Source of the DNA: Coniochaeta sp. PMI_546
Taxonomy: Eukaryota; Ascomycota; Sordariomycetes; Coniochaetales; Coniochaetaceae
Length of the DNA stretch: 64,000 nucleotides
Reading direction: 5' to 3'
Assembly: GCA_021432605.1 (NCBI GenBank)
Contig: MU271159.1
Span: 1 to 64,000, forward strand
Positions 35,978 to 48,201 of the stretch are shown piece by piece (within the stretch, counting starts at the first letter, position 1; each line of letters begins with the position of its first letter). Made by a program: the position numbers and the translations under genes. The notes under the pieces were generated by a model. It had not been told where the DNA came from and ran no database searches. It was given only the letters and a program-made list of their open reading frames with translations.

Positions 35978-38900
35978 ATAACGTTCCGAATATAAAAAAG
36001 ATATTTCGAATACTTTGTTATATTATTTAGGTTTATTAATACCCCGGCTACCTTCTAGATTATAATTAACTATATATTACGAACGTTTATCGATATATTC
36101 GTAATAATTTACTTCGACGATATTCTTATCTACTTAAAGACGTTTAAAGAGTATAAAAAATATGTTTATTAAGTATTATAGAAGTTTTAAGATATACGGT
36201 TACTAGTCGATCCGGAGAAATATAAATTCTATACTAAAAAAACGGACTTTTTAAAGTTTACGATCGAACTAAGAAAGATACGTATATAAGAATCGAAAAT
36301 CGCGGTAATTAAAGATTAGCTACGATTTACGAATGTTAAAGAAATCAAAAGCTTCCTAAGATTTACTAACTTTTACCGAAAGTTTCTAAAAAGGTATAAT
36401 TAGATAATTATTCCCCTTACGGACCTAACGAAAAGAAATAAGGAATTCTAATAGAACCCGAAGGTAAAAAAGGCGTTCTAAGAAATTAAAAAGGCGGTTA
36501 ATAAACGACTAATTACCGCATTTTTAAATCCCGAAAAACCTTACGAAATCGAAACCGATATATCGGATTATATATTCGGAAAATAGATAAGATAACGAGA
36601 TTCCGAAAGACAATTATACCTTATAATATTCTTTTTGAAAACGTTTAATAAACTAAAGTTTAACTACTAAATCTATGATAAGGAACTAATAACGATTATT
36701 AAGGCTTTTAAAGAATAGAAACCGTACTTTAGCGGAATAATATATCAGATAAAAATCTATACGGACTATAAGAATCTAACGTATTTTACGATTATAAAGG
36801 AACTTAATAAACGATAGATTAGATAGGTAGAATTTTTATCGGAATTTAACTTTCGGATTATTTACCAAAAAGGAAACGAAAACGGCCGGGCAAATACGTT
36901 AAACCGAAGACTAGATTATAAATAAAACGAGCTACTAATCTATTAAACAATCCTTAAAATCAACTTGAACGGAGACCTTAAATAAGTAAAACGGTAGATT
37001 AACGTCTTATTTACCGTTTACCCTAATAGAAAATAAGAAAACGAGATTAGAAATATTAGTTAAGCCTATCAACTAAATACGAAGAATAGGAAGATATTCG
37101 TACTAGAGTTTTTTTAGGAAGGTTTAATTAAAGACTATTATACGTATTTAATATATAAGTATATAGGAATCGCGAAGATAATATAAAAGATTTAACGAAC
37201 TTACGACTTTAATAAACTCCGGGAACGTATTACGGAAATCGTCGGCTAATATTAAAAATATAGCCAAATAAGGTAGTAAGGTATAAACCGTACGGAGAAT
37301 TAAAACTTCTACCGGTATTAAAAAAAGCTTAGGGATATATCGCGTTTAATTATATCGTTAAGCTACCCCCGTTAAAAAAACTAATAATAAGAATACGATA
37401 CGATAATATCTTCGTTATTATCGATAGATTAACCAAATATAGGTACTTTGTACTATATATAAAAGCTAATATAACTAAAAACCTCGCGTATACGTTCTTA
37501 AAATATATCGTTAATAATTATAGATTACCCGCTAAAATAGTTTCTAACCGAGGAATAATATTTACTAATAACTTTTGGAAAGCATTTATAATAAGATTAA
37601 GAATAAAGTATTCCTTATCGACCGTTTATTACCTATAAATAGACGGATAAACCGAAAAACTAAACTAGATCTTAAAACAATACTTACGATATTATATAAA
37701 TTACGAATAAGATAACTAAGTAAAACTCTTACCCTTAGTACAATTTACGTATAATAACGCGAAGTAAGATAATATCGGATATTTACCCTTCTTTACAAAT
37801 TATAACTTCGAACTAGAGATTAATCAGATACCTTACTAATCTCGGGAAATATTTAAAGCTTTCGTAACGGTTAAAGAACTTAAAGAGTTATATAATAAGT
37901 TACGAAAAAACTTAGAATTCGTAAAAAAAATAATAGTAAGATATTATAACGAAAGAAGGTTAAAAGGACCAACTTTTAAGAGAGGAAATAAGGTTTACCT
38001 ATTTAGGAAAAATATTAAAACCAAACGACTAAACGATAAGTTAGATTATAAAAAACTTAAACCTTTCGAAATTAAAGAGGTAATATCGAATATTAATTAT
38101 AAACTTCGTTTATTAAAAACAATAAGAATTCACCTGGTATTTTATATATTATTATTAGAACTAATAACGGTTAATATTAAACTTTAAGAATTAGTCGAAA
38201 TGGAATCTATAAAACTAAAATACGAGGTTAAAATAATTTTTGACTTTAGGAAAAAAGGATATTAGATAAAATATTTGATCAAATAGAAAGATTATAATAA
38301 CTCGGAAAATACGTAAAAACTAGTTAAAAACCTAACGAACTATTAATAATTACGTAAATAATATTATTAATAATACCCTAGCCCGTTTCTAATAAACTAT
38401 TACTAAAGACGGCGTTCTAGTTAACTATATTAAAAGTACCAAAAAACTATATATCGATTACTGTATCGGATTCCTAACGATCTATTTCGTTTAGGTTATT
38501 AAGATTCTATAAACCTTAAGAAACTATAAAGGTTCCTCGGGATACTAACAAACGTTTTTATTACCGAAGACGTTCGAAACGTAATAAAGATTTATTTAAT
38601 TCTTATTACGTTTGGAAAAATCGTTCGTAACGTTCGCGAAAGAAGTTTTTAACGTCGGATTTTTCCCGGTTTAAACGACGAGATTTTTAAATAATACGAG
38701 AAACTATTTTTATTAATATACGATAAAGTTTTCTTCGAACTATCGGACTTACGAAAGGAAACCGAAACCTTTAAACTATTATAAGATCGACCGCGACGTA
38801 TATATTCGTTATATCGCGTTATACCTTTTAATATTTTATACTTTATCCCTCGAGAATAATAAAATAAATAAGGTATGATTTCGAAACCTAATTCGTCGAT

Positions 38901-39097
38901 TATAACGGTTAGACGATAACGTTATTTAGTTTTCTTCGACTTTTCCTTAAAAGATTTTTCTATACGATTAGATATTATATTAATATTACGGGAAATAATA
39001 AGGAAGGAAAGATTAACGATTTACTTTAACGTAAACGCTAACGCTATTTTATAATTTACCTTAACTTTCGGGACAAAGATTTAGAAGAAGGATATCG

Positions 39098-39527
39098 TAT
39101 TACGAACCGTACTTATTAAGCTAATAAGACGCGGAACGGAATAATTATTATAAGGTAACGGTTATCTAATTATAAAAGGATTACTAGGTAATTAGATATA
39201 TAAAATAGTAAACTATTATAAAGGATTACTTAGATTACGGTAAGTTAATTCGCCTTAGATTACCAATTATAGTAAAAAAGATTACTACGAAAAAGGTAAT
39301 CTACGAAAGAATATCTTATATTTAAATAGTCTTTATTATTAAATAGTTACGAGTTGTTTTTATAATGATTAATATATAGTTCTTTACGTTCAATTACCTA
39401 CCCTTTCTTAAAATAATAGTCTATCTTTTAGCTAGATACGATCTTATTATAACTTACCGTACGTACCTAATTAATTGTTAACAGACCTTAAATATCGGTT
39501 AGTATTTAAGAATATTGATTCGTTATA
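39098..39527 (+). repeat. 3' LTR of F2b
   Basis: This 430-bp copy is colinear with 25441-25870. It is preceded by a purine-rich string (AAAGATTTAGAAGAAGG) at the expected polypurine-tract position and followed by ATAAG. Confidence 0.85.
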
Positions 39528-42050
39528 ATAAGGCTTTTCTTTCCGACTATTTCTCGAATAGTTATCGATATTTCCGGTATTCTTTCGGTATCTTCGATTT
39601 TATAATATATATAGTTTTCTCTTAGATCGGTTTTATCGCGCTTATAAATATTTCTTCCGATTACTTTTAAAAAGTCGGACTTTTTTATTTATAATTACTT
39701 CGTTATCGTTTAAAATCCTATATCTAGTTATCCTAATATAACTAGCTAGTATCCCAATTGATCCGTAAGTTCTATTCTTTAAGTTACGTAATATCTAATA
39801 TCAACTTATATTTTATAATACGAGTAACGCCTAATAAAATCGTTCTTATCTAACTAAAATAAGTTATCTCGGCGGGTTAAGTCTCTTCCTTTACTTATCT
39901 ATTATTATATATAACTCGTTTTCTTTTAAAGTTATTAAACGTATAAAGATATTCTAACGACTTAGTTTATAAGTCGTATTTCTAGATAACTTTATCGGTA
40001 ATAAAACTTCCTTATATTTTATTATCGATTATTACGTAAAATAAGTAATCTCTTAATATAATTAATATTACCAAGTGGTTATTATTATTTAACTTCCTAA
40101 TAATCGTTAGAGACTTATTTATTAGATCCGGTTATAGTCCCCTTATAAACGGTCCTTCCTGTTTTTTACCTTCCGTTATTATTATTTAACCAATTCTTAT
40201 TAAGTTCTTTCCGAATCCTTAATATTATATTCGTAACTTCCTAAACTAAACGATCTTATTCCTTAAAAGGTTTCCTCTTTCCGTTAACGTTGTATTTATC
40301 GGTTATTCCGTAATAATTAATTAACGTATTACGTAAGGTTATCGTTCATATTATATCTTTCTAATACCTCGGCAAACTCTTAATCTATTATTCGTATTTT
40401 AATTAGTTTTTTCCGATTCGGGGATAGTTCGTCTAATAACTCGTTAACAATCCCCAATTATTATACTTTTAATAATTTCGTTATTTATTCTTTAAGGAAT
40501 CCTTCGAATCCTTATATTATTTCGGCTTAATCTTATAATATAAGTTACCGTTCGTATATTTATTTATTAGGTTTTATTTAAGTTATCGTCTTTTTTAAGT
40601 AAGGGTCCGACGTTCCCGTCCGGGTTATAAGATAACGATATACCTTTCTTCCTTTCGTTTCTTATTTATTATATATACGTATTATTACGATATTTTACTA
40701 ACGCGATATTACTTATATTTAAGTTCCTTATAGTTTTAAAATATTCTTTTTTTGTATATCCGGAAGTACTTTAGATCCCTAATTAATATAATTACCTTAT
40801 AATAGGTATATTTTCCGACTATTCTTTATAACTTTAATTCTTCCCGATAATAATGGTTATAAATAACGTCGTTTTTCTATTATTGCGGGAAAAAGTTATT
40901 CTTAATTTTAAATATTAAATATTCGAGATATTCGTTATAGATATATAATACCTAATAAATCAAATAATAATATTCACCGTTTAGGTTTATATCGTAATAA
41001 TCGTTATTCCAATCCTTCGTCTATTTTTAATCTTTTAAAAATATCCTGATTTTAGAGTTTTTAACGGAGTCGCCGTAGATAATTATTATATTATCTCGAG
41101 TTACGGGTTAATAACGGATTCGTATCAAATCCCTCGGGAATATTAAAGTCTAATCGAAGTTTCCCTTTTCCGTATTAAAAATTACTTTTTTCTTTAAAAA
41201 AGAATATTCCCTTTTTAAAGTTCGTAATACAGCCTTTCGTTAGTCTTTGTAAATCTTTATAACGGTTTCCTCGGGTTCGATTTCTATTATACTTACCTCG
41301 TATCTGGCTAATATATTATCGTTATTATCTTACGAAATCTCTTTCTTTTTTAACGTTATACCGTTATACGATTTTTATTAAATAATCTCGGTAAGACTAA
41401 TCCGTCCGGTCGTAATCTATCGGATTTCCGTTTTAATAACGGTTAGTATAGGACTCGTAATTTCGTACCTACTTTTATTAATAATATTAACTTATCGGTT
41501 CGTAATTCTTTCTTTTAGTTTTCGAAGTTTTTAATACTTTCGAACGAAATATCCTTTTTTCTAATAATTAAAGTATTTTATATCCTTTTTATATTTCTTT
41601 TTTATATCGTTAGACGACGTCGAACGTTATCGGCCTATTTTGTTATCTATAAAAAGTATCGTAATTTTAAATTCTTTTTAAAATATAAGTTTACGTTTTC
41701 TTAATCGGTTACTAAAGAGTTTTCGTAATTCTTTTCTTTTTTATACGTCGTTCGTATAAACGATTATTAATCTTGATTACTATTTTGATATAGATAAATA
41801 ACTTATTAGGTCGATCTTCTTTAATTAGTTTGTCTTTAACGTTTTCTTTAAATTCTTAATAAAATTATATTATAAAAGGTTCGTTTTCTTACTTTAATTT
41901 AAAGGAGATTTATTTAAATTACGAAACGTAATTCGAAATTAACCCCTTTTATTAAAGAACTTATATCTTACGTTTAACTATCCTTTCTTTATTTAAAATA
42001 CTAAAAGTCTTCTTAAAAACGTCGGCGAAAGTTATTTACCGTAGAAATAA

Positions 42051-44880
42051 TTAACCGAAATACTACTAATATATTACTAATTAGCTTACTTATTATCGTT
42101 ATCCTATAAGTTCGCGGGGATATATAATATATACCAATTAGCTAACCCGAACTGAGTAAGAATACCGGTAATATAATTAAGTACCTTTACGTAATACTTA
42201 ATTATAAAGGTTATAAATTACGTAAAATAAAAGAATAAGTAACGTATTATACGCGACTCGTTATATATAACGGTAACGAAACGTTTAATAACCGATTCTT
42301 TAGCTTAGATTTAAGGTTGATAATTAGATTCGTTAATAGTTATACGAATTAAAACCGTATACTTATATTTAGTTCGGTTAGCTAACGACGTATTAATAGC
42401 TAACGGGTTCGTAATCAAAACGGCGGCGGTATAACGCGGAGCTATAGTAATATTATACGCGGTAAGGTTAGCCTTTATTAAATATTAATAATATATCCGT
42501 ACGATAGTAAAACTTATTACTTATAAACGAGATTTTATTACGATATTTTGATAAATTATAAGTAGCCTGATACGCCTTTTATAAGGTAATATACGTAGAT
42601 AATAACTATATATTAGTACGGATCAGTACCGTTTTAATAATGTCCCGGTACAAATACGAAAACGTTACGTTATCGGGTTTAACTTAATAAACTAACTTAT
42701 TAATTATAATATTATTATTATCAATCCGAACGTTATATATAAAAACTAAGGTACGATAGATTAAAAAGGTATCGATAACGTCTTTAGAAAGACTAATATA
42801 AGGTTATAAAAGGGAATAGGTTAACGATATAAAACCGTTACCGATATGTTAATATTAAAGATATAATATAATAGAAACCTACTTATATATAAATACGTTT
42901 CTATCGTTCGCTAATATATTTATCGTAACGACGAAAACTTATATTACTAAAGATATATTAGATCGGTAATAATTCGTTACCGGGGAAGGTAAGACGTAAT
43001 ATAATATCGCGATATATAATAATATACTTTATATAAATAAAAAAGGTTTAAATATCGATATCCGTAACGCTTTCAAGACGGAAAAGGTTACCGTAAGAAG
43101 ACGTATCCGAATCGTTACCGTTATTATTATTACCCGTATCGGAACTAGAAGGCGGATCGTTACCTTTTTCCTCGTCTTCCTCTTCGTCTTCCTTTTCGTC
43201 TTCCTTATCTTTATCTTCCTCGTCTTCCTCTTCTTTATTATCCTCCTCCTTTTCGTTACCTTCTTATTCTTCGTCTTCGTTCTTAGAATACTTTTCCTTT
43301 TCGTTATCGAAAAGGTCGAAATAAGTAAGACGGCCGGTACGGTAGGAAACCGATATTAAGCCGTTATTACGATACGGGGTAACCGAGATTAAAATTAAAT
43401 ACGTTGGAATATTATCTTTAAAAGAACTAAAAGTAAGATTAATAATATTAATAATATACGATAAGCTAATAAGCGTACCGATATAAAAGTTAATAAATAT
43501 AACGATATCGAAGAATTCTAATAATATATTAATAGACGTACGTTATTAACGTAACGGTATTATATTAATAGAATCTTAAACGTAATTTATTATTATTAAA
43601 CGTTACCGTAGGGTTAGAATCGTTATTATTACTAACGTTTACGTTTATCTCGTTAACTAAACCGATATACGTAATAACGATAAGCGAAATAATAATTTAT
43701 TTAGATTTATATAATTTATAATTAAAACTATTAGGACGACGTAATAGAATTAATATCGGCGGGGTACCGGTACGGTTACGACGTATAACGCGAGGATTAG
43801 TAAACGCGATTAGATAACGATAAGTAATAAAAATACGTTATAATTTATTAAAACGGCGGCGGGTAAATATAACCCCGGCCGTACGAAACTTACGGTAAGA
43901 AAGAAGAGTTTTAACTATATTAATAATATAGTTCTAACTATATTAATAATATAGATTAATTATAGTTTGGGAAAGGTTAATTAAGAACAATACGTATAAT
44001 TAGTAAGACGGTTACGAGTTATTAAGAATATATAAATACCTCGTAATAAAATATATAGGTATTTTAAAATAATTAAGAATACGCGTTTAGGTAAATAAGT
44101 ACGTAACGGTATAGAAGTACGGGTATATTATAACCGCGGACCCTTTGGTTACTTAAGTACCGGGCTAAAATATAAACATGTAGGTCCGGAGACGGAAAAT
44201 AGCCGGGACCTAGCCTTATAAGCTTAGCGTACCGGGCTATATTATATTATATAATAACGTACGTATTAGTTTAACTATTAATTATAAACAACTACTTTAA
44301 AAAGGGGGACCTATTATTACGGTACTAGTTAGAGGCTAATATAACCTAGGGCGTTAGGATTAATACGGACTAGTAACTTTATTATATTAGTCAAATATTA
44401 CCGCCGGTTCGTTAGTTACCTACCCTTTTACCTTTTTTTCTTCTTCGTATAATAATATAGTTTAATAATAAGCTTATTGATACGGTATTATAATATTTAC
44501 GAAAGAGGTTTAGGTACGTAAGCTAGGTTGTTTCTTACGTATTACTACCTTCTACCGGCTCCTTAAGACCAAGCCGTTAGTTCCTTAACCTTTTATTATC
44601 CTTACCTTATCTATATTCTAACGATTTTATGGCTTGACCGCCTTTACCTTAAGGATCTCAAAGAGCCTGAACCATAGCCTAATAATATCAATCGTAGTTC
44701 TATTAACGCGCTTAGAATCAATCGATCTATTTCATTAGGTCTTAATTACCGGATTTCGGCGTAAAAAGCTGGCAACCTAACGCTTTCCGAGTGGTGAGAG
44801 GTCTCCTTTGGTAGCTAAGATCCGGCTTACGAAGGTCCTTACTTACGCGTAGCTTGGTAGAAGGCCTAATACGGCTTGCG
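42051..44880. other. Unclassified RIP-mutated sequence with acid-rich stretch and small tandem palindrome
   Basis: This lies between the lost 5' end of F2a and the end of the RIP block. On the minus strand 43,150-43,295 encodes a long Glu/Asp/Lys run, followed downstream by a Ser/Thr/Asn-rich segment (PPSSSDTGNNNNG), suggesting a former protein with an acidic low-complexity domain. At 43,913-43,931 and 43,936-43,954 a 19-bp near-palindrome is repeated in tandem (AACTATATTAATAATATAG). The string ACCGGGCTA occurs at about 44.16 and 44.23 kb. From about 44.6 kb RIP weakens. No transposase or host family could be named. Confidence 0.4.
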
Positions 44881-45192
44881 TTAAAATCTATTACGATAGG
44901 TGGTCTTCCTGGACCTTGGAAAGCTTTTAGAGACTAGAAAACGTAGTAGATCTGGGTTGGGTACCTTCCACGCGGTACCGAAGTGTAGTCTTTGGAATCC
45001 CCTACTCGAGAGAGGCCTTCCTCAAAGACCTACCTCTTGCGATAGTTTCACACGCGGAATTAACGTCATCTTCAATATATTAGTTCATAATTGATTGATC
45101 AATAGCCTATCAAAATATCAGCTTAATTAGCCTTATTTTGATGAAGATATTCGAGATTGAAAGTGGGAGGTAGAAGAAGCGGTGAGGAATAT

Positions 45193-45544
45193 TTAGATGG
45201 GCCAAATGTGGGGGTGGGCCAGAAGTAGGTGCTCCAACTTATGCTCTGCTGCTATTTTCGTTTCGGTCTGCACCAATCGGAGGACATCATGAACGGTGTT
45301 GAGATCGGGGATGTTCTGCATTTTGACGATGAGGGACATTGTCCCGAGGACCATGGCCTTGGCAAGTTCCGCCGGGACGGGTTGGTCTTTCGCGCGTTTG
45401 ACGCACAGTAACGCGTCCCTGAGATATTTGCTGAGGTAGGTGGCATGCTCGCGGAGTCCGGTCGGCCAGATCGCCTCCTGGGCCACGAGGTCGCCATGCA
45501 GCCTGAGTCGCACTGGGCGATGCGCCAGACACAGGGCTATTCAA
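45193..45544 (-). pseudogene. Open frame of unknown family at the edge of the RIP block
   Basis: A minus-strand frame of about 115 codons reads WPTGLREHATYLSKYLRDAL, then AKAMVLGTMSLIVKMQNIPD and LNTVHDVLRLVQTETKIAAE, ending HPHIWPI. It is amphipathic and helical with normal codon use, so it is probably a genuine coding fragment. There is no good ATG in context and upstream sequence is not homologous, so it is likely a remnant. It might derive from a retroelement ORF1/gag-like protein or a host gene; I cannot decide. Confidence 0.35.
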
Positions 45545-46901
45545 TTGACCCTTCGAGATCGTGTCTACGTGCAGGAAATTGGTCGACTTTCAAAAATTTC
45601 GTTATCGGGGGCTTCGTTGTTTCGAGGGATTAATTAATTGATACATACTCCACCCAGTCGACTCACGTGAGTCTTCAGGTCTAAAGAAGCTAAACTATAC
45701 TTGGCTAGTCTATAAAGGGGATATTTCTTGCTGTACAGTACCGGCCCCAAACTTACCAAATCCTGCCTGAAAGGGCCAAACTTTCCAGTGCCGGTGAGTC
45801 TTTCTAGCAGCGTCCCGGCTGCAGAGTTCTGGGGGACTCGGGAACAAGGGCCTGTATCGCCTCGTTGACTGACGGGCTACCTGGTCCACTTCCAGTCTAC
45901 GCATGCTTCTAGTAAACTCATTGTCGCTTTCACGAATTTCCTGTTCGGTTTCCACTCCTCTCTCGGTCCGTCGATAAATGACCCGCCTGGGTTTTTGCGG
46001 TCGCTCTATCCACCAACGGAGGAAGGAGAGGTCTGTCCATCTTGCCCCTGCTGCATTCTTGAGTGCTTCTGTCTCTGCATCCCGTACGCTAGTCGCCGTC
46101 GTCTTCTCGCCGGACGGCAAGACGCTAGCTTCGGCTTCAAGTGGCACAACGTCTAAATGGTAGAGGATCAAATTCGAGCTTCCCTTTTGCTAAGGTGGAA
46201 AGGCTCCTTCTGGTCACATTTATTGCCTTGGAGCCGGGGCCTTTCCCAGGCTTGGCGTGAAGGCGGTATACAAAATAAACGTGTACTCGGGTGGTAATCA
46301 TCGCCTTCAACCGAGACGGCATATCTCAGCACCTGACGTCGATGGGAATCACTAATTGAGCGACCCCAGAAATGGTTCCACGTGTAGTGGTATGTCATAA
46401 TTCCAAACGGTGGAACAAAGCTGCAGGGGATGGCATGACGGAAGCTATCGTAATGACAATCAGCGGCAACCTGGCGAGTTACTTAGCTGGAGTAGCTATA
46501 ATGTGAATACGTACTATTTTGAACTGTACGGTATATAAGATCAATAAAATTAAGTCCCTCAGGTACAGTACCGTATATCCACGACATTAAAGTTGTGCCC
46601 TCTTGGGCCGGACTTGGCTATCCATATGTAAAAGCTGATGCAAGACAAAATCCTGTAAAGACAATTTGCTTGCTCGGACTAGACACAACTGTAGCGTCGG
46701 AGAGCTGCCCGGATCGGCAAACAGGATTGTTGTGCTGCTTATTAGCGAGCAGCGCCAGTGACTACGTAAGCGAAGCAAGGATATTTGTGGGTGTCGGAAC
46801 TCATTCATGTAGCAGCCGAATAGACAGTGTTTCGTATGTGACACAGGTAGACTATATCAAAGATTATGAACGACAATCCAGTTTCCGATAGGGAACAACT
46901 A
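45545..46901. other. Intergenic with one WD40 fragment; otherwise no gene seen
   Basis: Apart from the WD40 piece at 46078-46163 the region holds only short ORFs without domain. Around 46.5 kb there is an AT-rich stretch with repeated GTACGGTATAT / GTACAGTACCGTATAT strings. A 153-codon minus-strand ORF (45710-46171) overlaps the WD40 piece on the opposite strand and is taken as a shadow. Confidence 0.35.
46078..46163 (+). pseudogene. Single WD40 blade, remnant of a WD-repeat (NWD-type) gene
   Basis: The translation RTLVAVVFSPDGKTLASASS, ending TTSKW, is the classic WD40 strand pattern VVFSPDGKTLASASSD-x-T-x-KLW, here with the Asp-Lys part degenerate and the final LW shortened. Only one blade is present, so it is a fragment of a high-identity WD-repeat array such as those at the C-terminus of fungal NWD NLR proteins. 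The source gene is not in the window. Confidence 0.6.
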
Positions 46902-47855
46902 CTAAAGGTTCATGGCAACATATGCGGTCGTAGTGTCGACCAAGCCGACAACTCCCAGATCATCCTTCGTCAAAACACCCTCTTCCGCAGTGAAGGCTTT
47001 TTCCTTCACCATGCCCCAATACACGTGGGACTTGTCCATCAGTTCCCCCCAGACTGGCCACATCTTGTAATATGTTTCCTTGTCCACTTCCACGTATATC
47101 ACGTCTATCCCCTTAGTTGAAGCCCATGCTGTCAGCATCTCGCCAGCAGTCATCGTTTCAGTTGCGCCCAGGACGAATTTTCCCGGCAGCGTCTTGTAAG
47201 GCTGCTCTAGGATGGACCGCACGAAAAGGCCCACGTTGACCCTTGCGTCTCCAGCAAGGCAAATTGGAACCGACGCCGGGGAAGCCTGAATTTGAATGTA
47301 CTTGTTGGCCCCAAATGTTGGGATTGGAAAGGGTTTATAAAAGACGTAGTTCATGTTTGACGCGTAGAACGCGATCATCAGGAAAGTAGTCTTCCGCAAG
47401 AGTGCCGGGTCCGACTTGATATAGTCATCTACAATGTTTTTGGCGTCATAGTGCGGAACTCCTATCTTCCCATCGCTGATTCGACGTGCGTTTGGCAGAG
47501 TTGACCAGATGTAGTGCTCGACGCTCGAGGTTGCCGCCGCAGCCATTGCCAAGTTGATGCCTCTCTGGGACTCAAGGAGAATTGCCTGCTCCACACTGTT
47601 GTTGGGAATCGGTTCGAAGAAATTTGTTGTGGCAAATATGGCATGACTTCCTTCGAAAGCTGTTTTCAGGGATGCAAGATCGTCGAGGTTTGCCTCAACT
47701 ACTTCCACGCCCTGGTCGGTCAAGGTCTTGGCCGCGTCGCTCTGTCGGTTCCGGGTGATGGCACGCACGACGTAGGAGTCATTATCAAGAAGGGCTCTGA
47801 CCACGGAGCCTCCTTGTATACCGGTGGCTCCAGCCACTGTGACTGTCTTGGCCAT
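46902..47855 (-). CDS. NmrA-like NAD(P)-binding family protein
   Basis: The single-exon gene encodes 317 residues from the ATG at 47855 (MAKTVTVAGATGIQGGSVVR). The GATGIQGG dinucleotide-binding loop, a preceding beta strand, AITRNRQSDAAKTL after strand 2, and GVEVVEANLDDLASLKTAFEG are standard for NmrA-like/atypical short-chain dehydrogenases. YIWSTLPNARRISDGK and the C-terminal substrate-cap region (GEMLTAWASTKGIDVIYVEV) also fit. The frame is open further upstream to an ATG at 47924 (MKPSVSSRCIAPVTTSRHNS), which would add a basic Ser/Thr-rich leader resembling a mitochondrial presequence; I prefer 47855 because the family normally starts there. NmrA relatives either sense NAD(P) redox state and bind regulators or act as isoflavone-reductase-like enzymes. 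It lies 346 bp downstream of the Zn2Cys6 gene on the same strand. It appears intact. Confidence 0.88.
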   Translation of the reverse strand: MAKTVTVAGATGIQGGSVVRALLDNDSYVVRAITRNRQSDAAKTLTDQGVEVVEANLDDLASLKTAFEGSHAIFATTNFFEPIPNNSVEQAILLESQRGINLAMAAAATSSVEHYIWSTLPNARRISDGKIGVPHYDAKNIVDDYIKSDPALLRKTTFLMIAFYASNMNYVFYKPFPIPTFGANKYIQIQASPASVPICLAGDARVNVGLFVRSILEQPYKTLPGKFVLGATETMTAGEMLTAWASTKGIDVIYVEVDKETYYKMWPVWGELMDKSHVYWGMVKEKAFTAEEGVLTKDDLGVVGLVDTTTAYVAMNL

Positions 47856-48201
47856 GAATACTGAACTGTTATGTCTTGATGTTGTGACAGGAGCAATGCA
47901 GCGAGAGGACACGCTGGGTTTCATTGGGAGTTTTATAGACTTCGAAGCCACTCTTGTGAAATATAGTCAGCTATCTACGGCTGACAAATTTGTAAGTCGG
48001 TTAGAATTATTGTTCTTGCATCATGCGGAGCAACCCTGAGTTGCGGACAAAGGTGGATACCAGACCGGTTGGGTTACGGAGGAGAATGGAGCCCGGATAC
48101 GCCGCAGCCAATGACTGAAGCTTCAACGGCCACCAGTCGCGGTGATGAGTGGGAACCTTGCATCATGCTCGACTGAGCACTGTAGACGTATTTCCCCGAC
48201 A

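Larger units (their letters stand above)
25441..39527 (+). mobile_element. Ty3/gypsy element F2b, complete length, nested in F2a and interrupted by F1c
   Basis: LTRs are 25441-25870 and 39098-39527 (430 bp each), with the target duplication ATAAG at 25436-25440 and 39528-39532. Without the F1c insertion it is about 7.3 kb. Parts: gag about 26.1-26.7 kb (gag-like segments ending in a Lys/Arg-rich nucleic-acid-binding region), a long linker, protease region about 28.3-28.6 kb, and reverse transcriptase from about 28.9 kb, interrupted at 29217 and resumed at 35983. RNase H follows at about 36.5-36.9 kb, integrase at about 37.0-38.2 kb, and a 3' non-pol region at 38.4-39.1 kb. It is a broken fossil with very many RIP-type breaks. 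Confidence 0.9.
21540..42050 (-). mobile_element. Ty3/gypsy element F2a, minus strand, interrupted by F2b, 5' end not found
   Basis: From its 3' LTR (21540-21969) the element reads leftward. It contains the 3' region (about 22-22.7 kb), integrase (about 23-24.1 kb), RNase H (about 24.1-24.6 kb) and reverse transcriptase (about 24.6-25.4 kb) in 21970-25440. After the F2b insertion it continues at 39533 with the region upstream of reverse transcriptase and then gag (about 41.0-42.05 kb), matching F2b in reverse. Homology to F2b gag fades near 42,050, and no 5' LTR was found. It is a fossil with very many breaks and the oldest F2 layer. Confidence 0.8.
10601..44880. other. AT-rich RIP-mutated repeat block
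   Basis: For about 34 kb the sequence is dominated by TA, AT and CG steps with few CA or TG steps, and has almost no ORF over 60 codons. This is the footprint of repeat-induced point mutation (C to T in CpA context), known from Pezizomycotina. It is strongest in 10.6-29.2 kb and 36-44 kb and clearly weaker in 29.2-36 kb, where a younger retroelement sits. The content is mainly nested Ty3/gypsy elements, annotated separately. No intact host gene is seen inside. Confidence 0.9.

Noticed and set aside
43913-43954. CRISPR-like or satellite array
   Set aside because: Only two copies of a 19-bp AT-rich near-palindrome; no array, and the host is a fungus.
45710-46171. 153-codon minus-strand ORF
   Set aside because: It lies opposite the WD40 blade and has no recognisable domain; judged a shadow frame.
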